A stretch of 64,000 nucleotides of DNA, taken from Bifidobacterium adolescentis ATCC 15703 (GTDB lineage: Bacteria; Actinomycetota; Actinomycetes; Actinomycetales; Bifidobacteriaceae). The notes beneath the pieces are model-generated. The model saw nothing but the letters and a program-made list of their open reading frames with translations. It had not been told where the DNA came from and ran no database searches. Shown one piece after another: positions 57,117 to 64,000 of this stretch. The position numbers and the translations under genes were made by a program. Location of the stretch: contig NC_008618.1 in assembly GCF_000010425.1 (NCBI RefSeq), positions 1,543,946-1,607,945 on the forward strand. The letters run 5' to 3'. Within the stretch, counting starts at the first letter, position 1. Every line of letters starts with the position of its first letter.

Positions 57117-58268
57117 TCATTCCTTGCTAGCATCAAGCACCTTGAGTAGTTGCTTTGCTACGGCATTCACGACAGGTACAGCAACGGAGTTGCCAAACTG
57201 TTTGTATGCTTGTGTATCTGAAACGGGGATGATGAACTCTGGAGGGAAACCCTGCAGTCTAGATGCCTCACGCGGTGTCAGTTTACGTGGGTTCTTCCCA
57301 TCCTGCCTAATGAGAATCTCTGAACCATCTTTGTAGTAGCGTGCACTAATGGTGTTCGCATAGGGACTGTCCTCATCAAATAAGCCGTAGCCGAAGCCCT
57401 TACCTGCCTTCTTATTCTCCTGCTTGCGACGTTGATGACCCGCCCACAACGCGTCCGAGATTGTATACTTGTCATCTACGTTTTTTTCAAGGATGTCACC
57501 GAGCCTTGTAGGAATACAAGGCGGTTCAGGGTATTTGAAGTCAGCCCAGTTTGGCACCTGTTCTTTGTCGAAACCGACGATATAGATTCGCTCCCTGTTC
57601 TGCGGCACTCCGAAGTCCTTCGCCGCTAGAACCTTTGCGTTTACCGCATAGCCGAGGCCCTCAAGAATGGACTTGATAGTTCTGAACGTGTTCCCATGGT
57701 CATGACCGACAAGGTTCTTCACATTCTCCAGCAAGAACGCCTTGGGCCTCTTTTCCTTTAGAATTCGAGCAATCTCAAAAAACATAGTTCCTCGAGCGTC
57801 CTCGAATCCTTTCTTAAGGCCTGCCTGAGAGAAGGCTTGACAGGGAAAACCGCCAACGAGAATGTCGTGGTCAGGAATATCGCTCGCAGCAATCTGCGTA
57901 ATATCGCCAGCTGGATATTCTCCAAAATTGGCATGATACGTTTTAGCACTGAATTTATTAATCTCAGATGAGAAGACAACCTTCACTCTGCCTGTCTCTT
58001 GGAACCCAAGCCTAGTACCGCCAATTCCGGCAAATAAGTCGATACTCCTATAGTCCGCCTCGTCAGGATTCTTAAATGGCGCATTCTCAGGGAATTCCAT
58101 GATCTGTCTGAATTCTGGTTCAGTCGGTTTTGATTCGCCATTCTCCCAGCGGCGAATAGTACGGTCACCGTTCTTAGAAAGGCCTATTGCGTCAGCAAGT
58201 TCCTTCTGAGTCATATGCAACCGCTCACGTTTATCCTTAATCTGCTGTCCGTAATCAGTGTCGACCAT
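57117..58268 (-). CDS. DNA cytosine-5 methyltransferase with N-terminal HTH (Dcm/M.EcoRII-like)
   Basis: A 383-aa C5-methylase protecting against the adjacent nuclease. An XRE-type HTH (about 8-55: LHMTQKELADAIGLSKNGDR) precedes motif I DLFAGIGGTRLGF, motif IV GGFPCQAFSQAG (catalytic Cys), motif VI AFLLENVKNL, motif VIII QNRERIYIVGF and motif X GNSVAVPV. The fused HTH is the device by which M.EcoRII/M.SsoII-type enzymes control their own and the nuclease gene. Intact and complete. Confidence 0.95.
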   Translation of the reverse strand: MVDTDYGQQIKDKRERLHMTQKELADAIGLSKNGDRTIRRWENGESKPTEPEFRQIMEFPENAPFKNPDEADYRSIDLFAGIGGTRLGFQETGRVKVVFSSEINKFSAKTYHANFGEYPAGDITQIAASDIPDHDILVGGFPCQAFSQAGLKKGFEDARGTMFFEIARILKEKRPKAFLLENVKNLVGHDHGNTFRTIKSILEGLGYAVNAKVLAAKDFGVPQNRERIYIVGFDKEQVPNWADFKYPEPPCIPTRLGDILEKNVDDKYTISDALWAGHQRRKQENKKAGKGFGYGLFDEDSPYANTISARYYKDGSEILIRQDGKNPRKLTPREASRLQGFPPEFIIPVSDTQAYKQFGNSVAVPVVNAVAKQLLKVLDASKE

Positions 58269-58372
58269 CTCGTACTCCCGGTTATTTATAGGTCAATCTG
58301 TCCTCTTATTGACACAATAAAAGCATACATCGTCGACTTTAGAATCAGGTCACATCACATACCGAATCAAAA

Positions 58373-58930
58373 TTACTTATCCGACGTATTCAGGCACCGA
58401 TAAATTGTGGACCGTCCCACACCCATCATCGTGGCGATCTGGTCTACCGTCACCGTCCTGGATTCGTATAGGCGCCGCACCTCCCTGACCTGCTTCTCGT
58501 CGAGTTTGGCGGGCCGTCCACCCTTCCTTCCGCGGGCGCGAGCGGCCTCAAGTCCGGCGCGCGTTCGCTCGCGAATCAGGTCGCGTTCGAACTGTGCCAA
58601 TGATCCGAAGATGTTGAACACGAGCGTGCCTCCAGGAGTGTTCGTGTCGATCGACTCGGTCAGGGATCTGAACTGTACTCCCCTCTCGTCGAACGTGGTC
58701 ATCAGGTCAACTAGGTTCTGCATGCTCCTGCCGAGCCGATCCAGCTTCCACACTACGACAGTATCGCCCTCGCGCAGGAGGTCGAGCATATGGTCGAGCT
58801 CGGGACGGTGGGCCTTCGCGCCGGAGGCCACTTCGGTGAAGATCCGGTCGCAGCCGGCTTTCTCGAGTGCGTCCTTCTGCAGATTGGTGGTCTGGTCGTT
58901 GGTGCTGACCCTCGCGTATCCGTAAATCAT
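58373..58930 (-). CDS. Serine resolvase/invertase
   Basis: A 185-aa small serine recombinase. YARVSTNDQ carries the catalytic Ser, followed by VWKLDRLGRSMQNLVD and the E-helix LAQFERDLIRERTRAGL; the C-terminal HTH is VDQIATMMGVGRSTIYRCL. It most likely resolves plasmid or element dimers; a resolution site would be expected in the next 200 bases (58950-59200). It is too short to be a phage-type large integrase. ATG 58939 is an alternative start. Confidence 0.93.
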   Translation of the reverse strand: MIYGYARVSTNDQTTNLQKDALEKAGCDRIFTEVASGAKAHRPELDHMLDLLREGDTVVVWKLDRLGRSMQNLVDLMTTFDERGVQFRSLTESIDTNTPGGTLVFNIFGSLAQFERDLIRERTRAGLEAARARGRKGGRPAKLDEKQVREVRRLYESRTVTVDQIATMMGVGRSTIYRCLNTSDK

Positions 58931-59120
58931 GCTCGCCATGCGTCCGACCATACCACTACCCGTCAATGGCATTGAGTTCCGGAACATTGATTACGGGACG
59001 GGTTTCGGAACACCAATCGCCGGAGTGTCGTGGACATGGCGGCCGGTCCGTCCTCCGTTCCGGAAACATCCGTTTTCGAAATGGTCCAAGACGCATTCCG
59101 ATGGTCCTAGTCGGATTCAC

Positions 59121-59154
59121 CAAGTGTTGCATGTTGCATTCGGTACAACATTTA
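59121..59154. repeat. Motif 2 inverted repeat beyond the resolvase
   Basis: CAAGTGTTGC (59121-59130) and ACAACATTTA (59145-59154), 14-base spacer, immediately followed by AGAATTC, as is the repeat at 60743. It lies between the resolvase and the GIY-YIG gene (58931-59438 otherwise shows no gene). Confidence 0.65.
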
Positions 59155-59438
59155 AGAATTCACAGGACCACACTCATCCAACAACGAACCGATTTCGCGA
59201 CATGGCGACATGACAACAGATAACGCCCAGACACCGCGCGACCGGTCTCATTCCCATCACCCGGCCACGTCAAACCGTCGTCGTTCCACGAAGACAGCCG
59301 GACCCGCAACCCTTCGTCGGACTCCACGTCCACCTGGCAAGGAGCCAGCCGGTTCCATAATCCTCATCATCAAGACGCTAGACTGTCTTACAAACCGGAA
59401 AATCATACCGTCCGGCGGCAATCGGGAATGGAAAGGCG

Positions 59439-60419
59439 ATGGCAATGACGCGCATCGAAGACGGAATCCAGGATACGGAACCGATCCGGTTCCTCGAACT
59501 ATTGGGACTCGACGAAGAGGACCTAGCCGGCTATAGCATTCGTCTGAATGGCAGCAACCCGGAATGGGGCAAATGGAGTGATCTTCCCGACGCCTACTAT
59601 TCCTCCTATGATGACCTGATGAAGTGGATTTTCACGAAGAAATGGCCAGATAAGGATAAGGCAACAGCGCAGATTCACACACGTAAAGTCCTCCAGTTCA
59701 TTCAGCTCAAGCCAGAGAATCCCCACCCCACACAATGGCTGTTCGTCGGAGCCTACGACGTCCTCGACGAGTACACGGAGAACGACGGCAAGATTCTATA
59801 CCGTTACAATGAGATCCCGGAATACGCCTCGCTAAAGGCCAGGGCGGTAGTGTACTACAAAAGAGATCCGGGTTACACGGGAGTCGTCTTTAACCTGTCC
59901 AACAATGAAGAACGACGCCGGGATTTTCTCAAGACGATGACCCTTGAGAAAATCGCTCAATCCCCCGTATCCGCGTTACCGTTCTCTGGATACGAGAACG
60001 TTCGGTTGACGCACCGGCAGCTCGTGGCGGCCGTGAACAACGAGGAATGGCGGGCGGCCCTCGGCAGCGTCCAGGCGGTCTATCTGCAGACCGATAGACG
60101 AACGGGATGGCATTACGTGGGGTCCGCCTACTCACGGAAAGGAGCCTCGCACGGTCTGCTGTCGCGTTGGAAGGAATACGCGTCCGGAGACCACTCCGGG
60201 GGAAACAAGCAGCTCAGAAACCTCGGCGCCGGATACATCGAGAAGAACTTCCAGTACTCGATCCTGGAGATCTTCGACATGAACAAGTCACCCAAAGAGA
60301 TCATCGACCGCGAACACTGGTGGATGGACACCCTCGGATCCGTCCGTAGAAACAACGACGAAGTACCCCACGGATACAATTCCGTCGCCGAACGAGAGAA
60401 CTCCGACCAACACGAATGA
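59439..60419 (+). CDS. GIY-YIG nuclease-family protein
   Basis: A 326-aa protein. The N-terminal 190 residues are unknown. The C-terminal half has QAVYLQTDRRTGWHYVGSAY (GIY-YIG motif with catalytic Arg downstream), SRKGASHGLLSRWKEYASGD, and REHWWMDTLGS with the conserved Glu-His pair, then HGYNSV. Such modules occur in homing enzymes and in type II or phage-defence nucleases. GGAAAGGCG lies before the ATG. It is the last element gene before the chromosomal GH1 locus. Confidence 0.82.
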   Translation: MAMTRIEDGIQDTEPIRFLELLGLDEEDLAGYSIRLNGSNPEWGKWSDLPDAYYSSYDDLMKWIFTKKWPDKDKATAQIHTRKVLQFIQLKPENPHPTQWLFVGAYDVLDEYTENDGKILYRYNEIPEYASLKARAVVYYKRDPGYTGVVFNLSNNEERRRDFLKTMTLEKIAQSPVSALPFSGYENVRLTHRQLVAAVNNEEWRAALGSVQAVYLQTDRRTGWHYVGSAYSRKGASHGLLSRWKEYASGDHSGGNKQLRNLGAGYIEKNFQYSILEIFDMNKSPKEIIDREHWWMDTLGSVRRNNDEVPHGYNSVAERENSDQHE

Positions 60420-61182
60420 TCCTGTGGGTAGCTCCTACCGGCTGAGGCTCGCGGTGCCGGCCGTGACCTCGCCGAGGGTGGGAAGCGGCACGCTCGCCGA
60501 AATAGGCGACCGTGTTCTTCGAATCGTCATGTTCGAGGTCCTTCCCGCACCACGGCCCGTATTTATCGCCCGCGGCGCATCCAAGGGATTCCTGTCTAAA
60601 TTCCGACATATCCGAAATGATTACGGACTGTCAATCTGAAAAAGCAAAGCCCATCCCCTGGTCGAGAAACCTTCGAACGAATACGGATATCCGTTTCCAA
60701 GACGCGCAAGGACACGTTCCGCCGGACATCATTTCGGTTCGCTAAGCGTTTTATGTAACGCTGGTGCAAACACTTAAGAATTCGGCCGCCATCCGCGTGG
60801 AGATGCATTCCATCCTCCGTCCGGCTTGGAATACGCATCAAGTCATTCCATTGTGGCTAGACATCCAGCGAATCGGGTCAGACCGAGTTCGCGCAGGCGT
60901 CCAGCACGCCCCTCCCCGCCGGTCCGCCATAACCCGGCTATTTTCTCGAGTTGAAACGCACTTGGCCGACAGGGCCACTCGGGAAAGGCAAGGAATGACG
61001 AAACCGGCGTCGATACAGCAACGTATCAGGAGACGCTTGACACGTTAAGGGAGATGCGACCTTACGGGAACAGCAGTGCTGCGTTTTCGGCGTATGCCAG
61101 CCGCGAGCATCGGCCGCCGGACGGACATGTTCTTCCAGATCGAGGGCTATACCCGTTTTCTATTGAATCCGCCAAATCAAAC
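60420..61182. other. Gene-free right end of the element
   Basis: 760 bases. Short ORFs lack ribosome sites. A Motif 2 repeat lies at 60743-60776, and no attachment-site repeat of the 11.3-11.8 kb region was found by eye. The element boundary is probably in this stretch. Confidence 0.45.
60743..60776. repeat. Motif 2 inverted repeat, rightmost
   Basis: TAAGCGTTTT (60743-60752) and CAAACACTTA (60767-60776) with a 14-base spacer, followed by AGAATTC. Arms are degenerate. Confidence 0.55.
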
Positions 61183-61216
61183 GAAAGGGCGCACGTTTCA
61201 AAACGTGCGCCCTTTC
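61183..61216 (-). terminator. Terminator of the GH1 operon
   Basis: GAAAGGGCGCACGTTT (61183-61198) pairs with AAACGTGCGCCCTTTC (61201-61216); T-rich TTTCGTTTGATTT follows on the minus strand. Confidence 0.85.
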
Positions 61217-61243
61217 ATGTAATGGATGGAGAGGAAACGGCTT

Positions 61244-62419
61244 CTATCTGGCCATGACCCCCTTTCTCGCGATTGATCCTAGCCAATCCAAGGATGGCTT
61301 CGGATGGCGTTCGAAGGTGTCCCTGTCCCAGGAGGCCAGGCCGAACGTCGGAGCGAACGAGCCCCACTCGTAGTTGTCGAGCAGGGACCAGTGGAGGTAT
61401 CCCCTCACGTCGATACCGTCGTCCATCGCGTCGTGCATGCCGGCTATGGCGTCGAAGGTGTAATCGATTCTCCGGCGGTCATCGGCAGTGGCGATGCCAT
61501 TTTCGGTGACGATTATCGGCGTGCGTTTGGCGACGTTCCAAGTATGGCGGATGGCGATGCCCAGCGCCGGCGGGAAGTACTCCCAGCCGGTGAGGGTGCG
61601 TTCCGCGTCCTCGGGGACTGGCACGGGGCCATCCTTGCCGATGAAGGTCCTCAGATAGGCCTGCACCCCAATGAAGTCATCCCCGGCCGCGGCCTCGGTG
61701 AAGTAGTCCTCGCGCGGGTACTGGTATTCCTCCATCTCCCGTTCGCATCCGGGCATGGCGTGGAACGCCTGGCAGGCGATGGTCCACCCGGACTTGATAC
61801 GCGGGTTCTCGGATAGTATTTCCCTGGCTTTCCTGTGCGCTTTGACGAGCGTGGCGGAGATGTCCGGATCGGGCGCGGGCAGCGAGGCGGCCACGAAGTC
61901 GCTGCCTTCGGTTCCGCCACGGGTCAGCGCGACCATGTTCGGCTCGTTAATGGTGCAGACCCAGGTGACGTCGTGGAGGATCGGCATCACGTACCGCACG
62001 TACCGGGCGAAGTAGTCGACGGCATCGGCGTTGAGCCATCCGCCCTTGGTGGCGAGCCACAGCGGCAGTGTCATGTGGTTCAGCGTGACCATGGGCTCGA
62101 CGCCGTTCTCGTGGCACGCGTCGATCATTTGGCGGTAGTGCAGCAGCTGCGCTTTGGAGAAGCAGCCCTCCGCGGGCTCGATGCGGGCCCATTCGATGGA
62201 GAAGCGGTACATGCCCAATCCGGCGTCGGCGAGCATTCTGATGTCCTCGCCGTAGCGGTGGTAGCTGTCGGCCGCGTCTCCCGACGGTTCGCTGAGATCC
62301 GTGCGTTCGGCATGCTCCCTGGCCCACCAGTCGCTCGCGACGTTGTTCCCTTCAATCTGGTGCGCGGCCGTGGACGCGCCCCAGATGAATTCCGGCGGGA
62401 ACTCGTATTGTTCTTTCAT
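61244..62419 (-). CDS. GH1 family beta-glucosidase/6-phospho-beta-glucosidase-type hydrolase
   Basis: A 391-aa retaining glycosidase. FPPEFIWGASTAAHQIEGN is the classic GH1 N-terminus. The acid/base Glu lies in TINEPNMVAL and the nucleophile Glu in IVTENGIAT; a WSLLDNYEWG ending is conserved. It is about 50-80 residues shorter than most GH1 enzymes because several loops are reduced. ATG 62419 lies 11 bases after the permease stop, so it acts on sugars imported by that transporter. Confidence 0.93.
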   Translation of the reverse strand: MKEQYEFPPEFIWGASTAAHQIEGNNVASDWWAREHAERTDLSEPSGDAADSYHRYGEDIRMLADAGLGMYRFSIEWARIEPAEGCFSKAQLLHYRQMIDACHENGVEPMVTLNHMTLPLWLATKGGWLNADAVDYFARYVRYVMPILHDVTWVCTINEPNMVALTRGGTEGSDFVAASLPAPDPDISATLVKAHRKAREILSENPRIKSGWTIACQAFHAMPGCEREMEEYQYPREDYFTEAAAGDDFIGVQAYLRTFIGKDGPVPVPEDAERTLTGWEYFPPALGIAIRHTWNVAKRTPIIVTENGIATADDRRRIDYTFDAIAGMHDAMDDGIDVRGYLHWSLLDNYEWGSFAPTFGLASWDRDTFERHPKPSLDWLGSIARKGVMAR

Positions 62420-62430
62420 GACATGTCTTT

Positions 62431-63309
62431 CTATTTGATGCCCGTTCCGGCGACGCCCTGGATGAAGTAGCGCTGCAGGAATACGAACAGGAGGAGGATC
62501 GGGGTGACCACCAGTACCGCTCCGGCGAGCAGGACGCTGTAGTTCGTGGCGTTCTGGCCGGTGGAGTAGAGGGACAGTGCCACGGGCAGCGTGTACTTCT
62601 CCTCGGTCTGGGCCGCGACCAACGGCCACAGGAAGTTGTTCCAGGAGGACAGGAACGTGAGGATGGACAGCGTCGCCAGCGGCGGCCCGCACTGGGGCAG
62701 GACGATCTGGAAGAATATGCGCAGCTCACCGGCGCCGTCGACCCTCGCGGCCTCCATCAGCGCGTCGGGGATTCCGGAGATGAACTGTCTCATCAGGAAG
62801 ACTCCGATGGGCTGGCACAGGAACGGCAGGATGAGCGCCGCGTAGGAGTTCGCGAGTCCCATGTTCGAGATGATCACGAACAGGGGGACGAACGTGGCCA
62901 CGCTCGGAACCATGAGCGTCACCATGACGGCGCCGAACAAGATGTTCTTGCCGGCGAAGTCCATCTTCGCCAGGGCGTATCCGACCATGGAGCAGAACAC
63001 CATGTTCCCGAGGACGGTGATCACGGCGACGACCATGCTGTTGGTGAAGTAGGTGCCGAAGTTCAGCTCCCCGAACCATTTCGCGAAGTTTGCGAGCGAG
63101 GCGTGCTCGGGTAGGAGCTTCGGCGGTTTGGCGAGGATCTCCCTCTGGGTCTTCAACGAGCCCAGCGCCATCCACAGGAACGGGAAGATCCAGAAGACTC
63201 CGATCACCGCGAGGACGCAGTAGGAGAGTCCACGCCCCTTGACGAATCGGCGCCAGAGCGACTGCTTGTTGCTTTGCGGCCTCGAGGCCGCGACTGTCGT
63301 GGCTGTCAT
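62431..63309 (-). CDS. Sugar ABC transporter permease, MalG-like
   Basis: A 292-aa permease with six membrane helices (first at about 33-50). The EAA loop is EAARVDGAGELRIFFQIVLP, the binding site for the ATPase. It is of the carbohydrate-uptake CUT1 type. One base separates it from the upstream permease. Confidence 0.94.
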   Translation of the reverse strand: MTATTVAASRPQSNKQSLWRRFVKGRGLSYCVLAVIGVFWIFPFLWMALGSLKTQREILAKPPKLLPEHASLANFAKWFGELNFGTYFTNSMVVAVITVLGNMVFCSMVGYALAKMDFAGKNILFGAVMVTLMVPSVATFVPLFVIISNMGLANSYAALILPFLCQPIGVFLMRQFISGIPDALMEAARVDGAGELRIFFQIVLPQCGPPLATLSILTFLSSWNNFLWPLVAAQTEEKYTLPVALSLYSTGQNATNYSVLLAGAVLVVTPILLLFVFLQRYFIQGVAGTGIK

Positions 63310-63310
63310 C

Positions 63311-64000
63311 TCAATCCTCCTTGAGAATGCGGAACTGGAGCACGCTGACCAGCGCGATGATGATGAACAGCACCCAGCTGGCTGCGGAGGCGATGCCGTA
63401 CTGTCCGAAACCGAACTTCTGGTACACGTAGTACGCGGCGGAGAGCGTCGAATCGAGCGGTCCTCCCTGGGTCATCACGAAGGATTCCTCGAAGAACTGC
63501 AGGTAGGCGACGGAAAGAAGCACGGCACCCAGCAGCAGCGTGGGCTTGAGCAGCGGGAGCGTGATGCTACGAAAGGTGCGCCATTTGCCTGCGCCGTCGA
63601 TGGCCGCAGCCTCCTTCAATTCCTCGGGGATGGCCTGCAGGCCGGCGAGGAAGATGATCATCAGCGTTCCCATGTTGCGCCAGATGGTCATGGCCATCAG
63701 CGCGGGCAGGGCGTAGCGGGTGTCGTGCAGCCAGTCCGGCCCGGCGATACCGAAGACGGCCAGGAGCGAGTTGAGCAGGCCGTCCTTCTGGAGGATGTAC
63801 CTCCACACGACGGAGACCGCGACCACGCTGGCGACAACCGGCGCGTAGAACACGGCCCTGAAGAACGCGTTGAGGTGCTTGGATCCCTTGTTGAGGGCCA
63901 CCGCGAATGCGAGGGCGATCGCCATGGTGATCGGCAGGCCGACAAGCACGAAGATTCCGGTGACGCCCAACGCGTGCAGGAAACGGTGGTCGTGGAACAG
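63311..64000 (-). CDS. Sugar ABC transporter permease, MalF-like (5' end outside the window)
   Basis: The frame is open to the window edge, so the N-terminal part is missing. Membrane helices include LVGLPITMAIALAFAVAL. The EAA loop is EAAAIDGAGKWRTFRSITLP. The partner of the MalG-like gene; the solute-binding protein and any LacI-type regulator would lie beyond the window. Confidence 0.92.
   Translation of the reverse strand: MFHDHRFLHALGVTGIFVLVGLPITMAIALAFAVALNKGSKHLNAFFRAVFYAPVVASVVAVSVVWRYILQKDGLLNSLLAVFGIAGPDWLHDTRYALPALMAMTIWRNMGTLMIIFLAGLQAIPEELKEAAAIDGAGKWRTFRSITLPLLKPTLLLGAVLLSVAYLQFFEESFVMTQGGPLDSTLSAAYYVYQKFGFGQYGIASAASWVLFIIIALVSVLQFRILKED

Noticed and set aside
58373-58930. Serine recombinase as the element's integrase
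   Set aside because: It is of the small resolvase/invertase size without the large C-terminal domains of integrating serine recombinases; dimer resolution is more likely.
11721-59164. GAATTCACAG shared by about 11723 and 59156 as an attachment-site core
   Set aside because: A ten-base match between two stretches of this size is expected by chance and no extended identity follows.
60424-60745. Short overlapping plus-strand ORFs after the GIY-YIG gene
   Set aside because: No ribosome sites or motifs; overlapping frames of similar length suggest chance.

Overview
The window looks like chromosome from a Bifidobacterium or a close relative. It has high G+C coding DNA, an rrn operon whose 16S-23S spacer lacks tRNA genes, a GH38 alpha-mannosidase and a GH1 glycosidase with a sugar ABC transporter. 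I placed it by recognising the rRNA and gene content, not by a database search.

Layout. (1) 1-5.6 kb is chromosomal: a PH-domain protein, an unknown acidic protein and the alpha-mannosidase. (2) 5.8-11.5 kb is one complete rrn operon on the minus strand (promoter, 16S, 23S, 5S, terminator). (3) About 11.7-61 kb is a large conjugative, plasmid-like element. Its left end carries a double-HTH regulator, 13 iterons and a RepA-like initiator. A long, mostly ATGA-coupled minus-strand transfer region (14.6-33.3 kb) encodes a coupling ATPase, a VirB4-like ATPase, an SCO6880-like protein, a TrbL/VirB6-like channel, a WhiB regulator and many unknown proteins. A cargo operon at 33.9-37.5 kb joins an amino-acid ABC transporter to an ATC-hydrolase-like enzyme, next to a frameshifted opine dehydrogenase. 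More transfer genes follow (CHAP + transglycosylase, a VirB8-like protein, two paralogous RHH-like proteins, MobC, relaxase). Next come a ParA + RHH partition pair, a TPP riboswitch in front of a methyltransferase, and a restriction island (IS-truncated mcrB, McrC/LlaJI, EcoRII-like nuclease, HTH-Dcm methylase), then a serine resolvase and a GIY-YIG protein. (4) 61.2-64 kb is a chromosomal GH1 / sugar-ABC operon that runs off the window.

Two sequence systems tie the element together. Motif 1 is a 17-bp site, consensus TGTAGACACCGTGCACC, found 10 times. Nine copies lie upstream of, and point towards, transfer or mobilisation transcription units, so it looks like the operator or promoter element of an element-wide transfer regulon. 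Motif 2 is a 33-34 bp interrupted inverted repeat, TAAGTGTTGT-N13/14-ACAACACTTA and variants, found about 11 times from 12.3 to 60.8 kb around rep, parA, two paralogous winged-helix-like genes, the restriction island and the right end. It overlaps the promoters of the winged-helix-like genes. I found no tyrosine or large serine integrase, so the element looks like an integrated conjugative plasmid that kept its replicon and partition functions, or an ICE that integrates by a route not visible here.

Several small genes (30708-30854, 31655-31798, 33081-33260, 43643-43765) are supported by stop/start overlaps or good ribosome binding sites. Starts of many transfer genes were moved downstream of the longest ORF on the basis of such signals.
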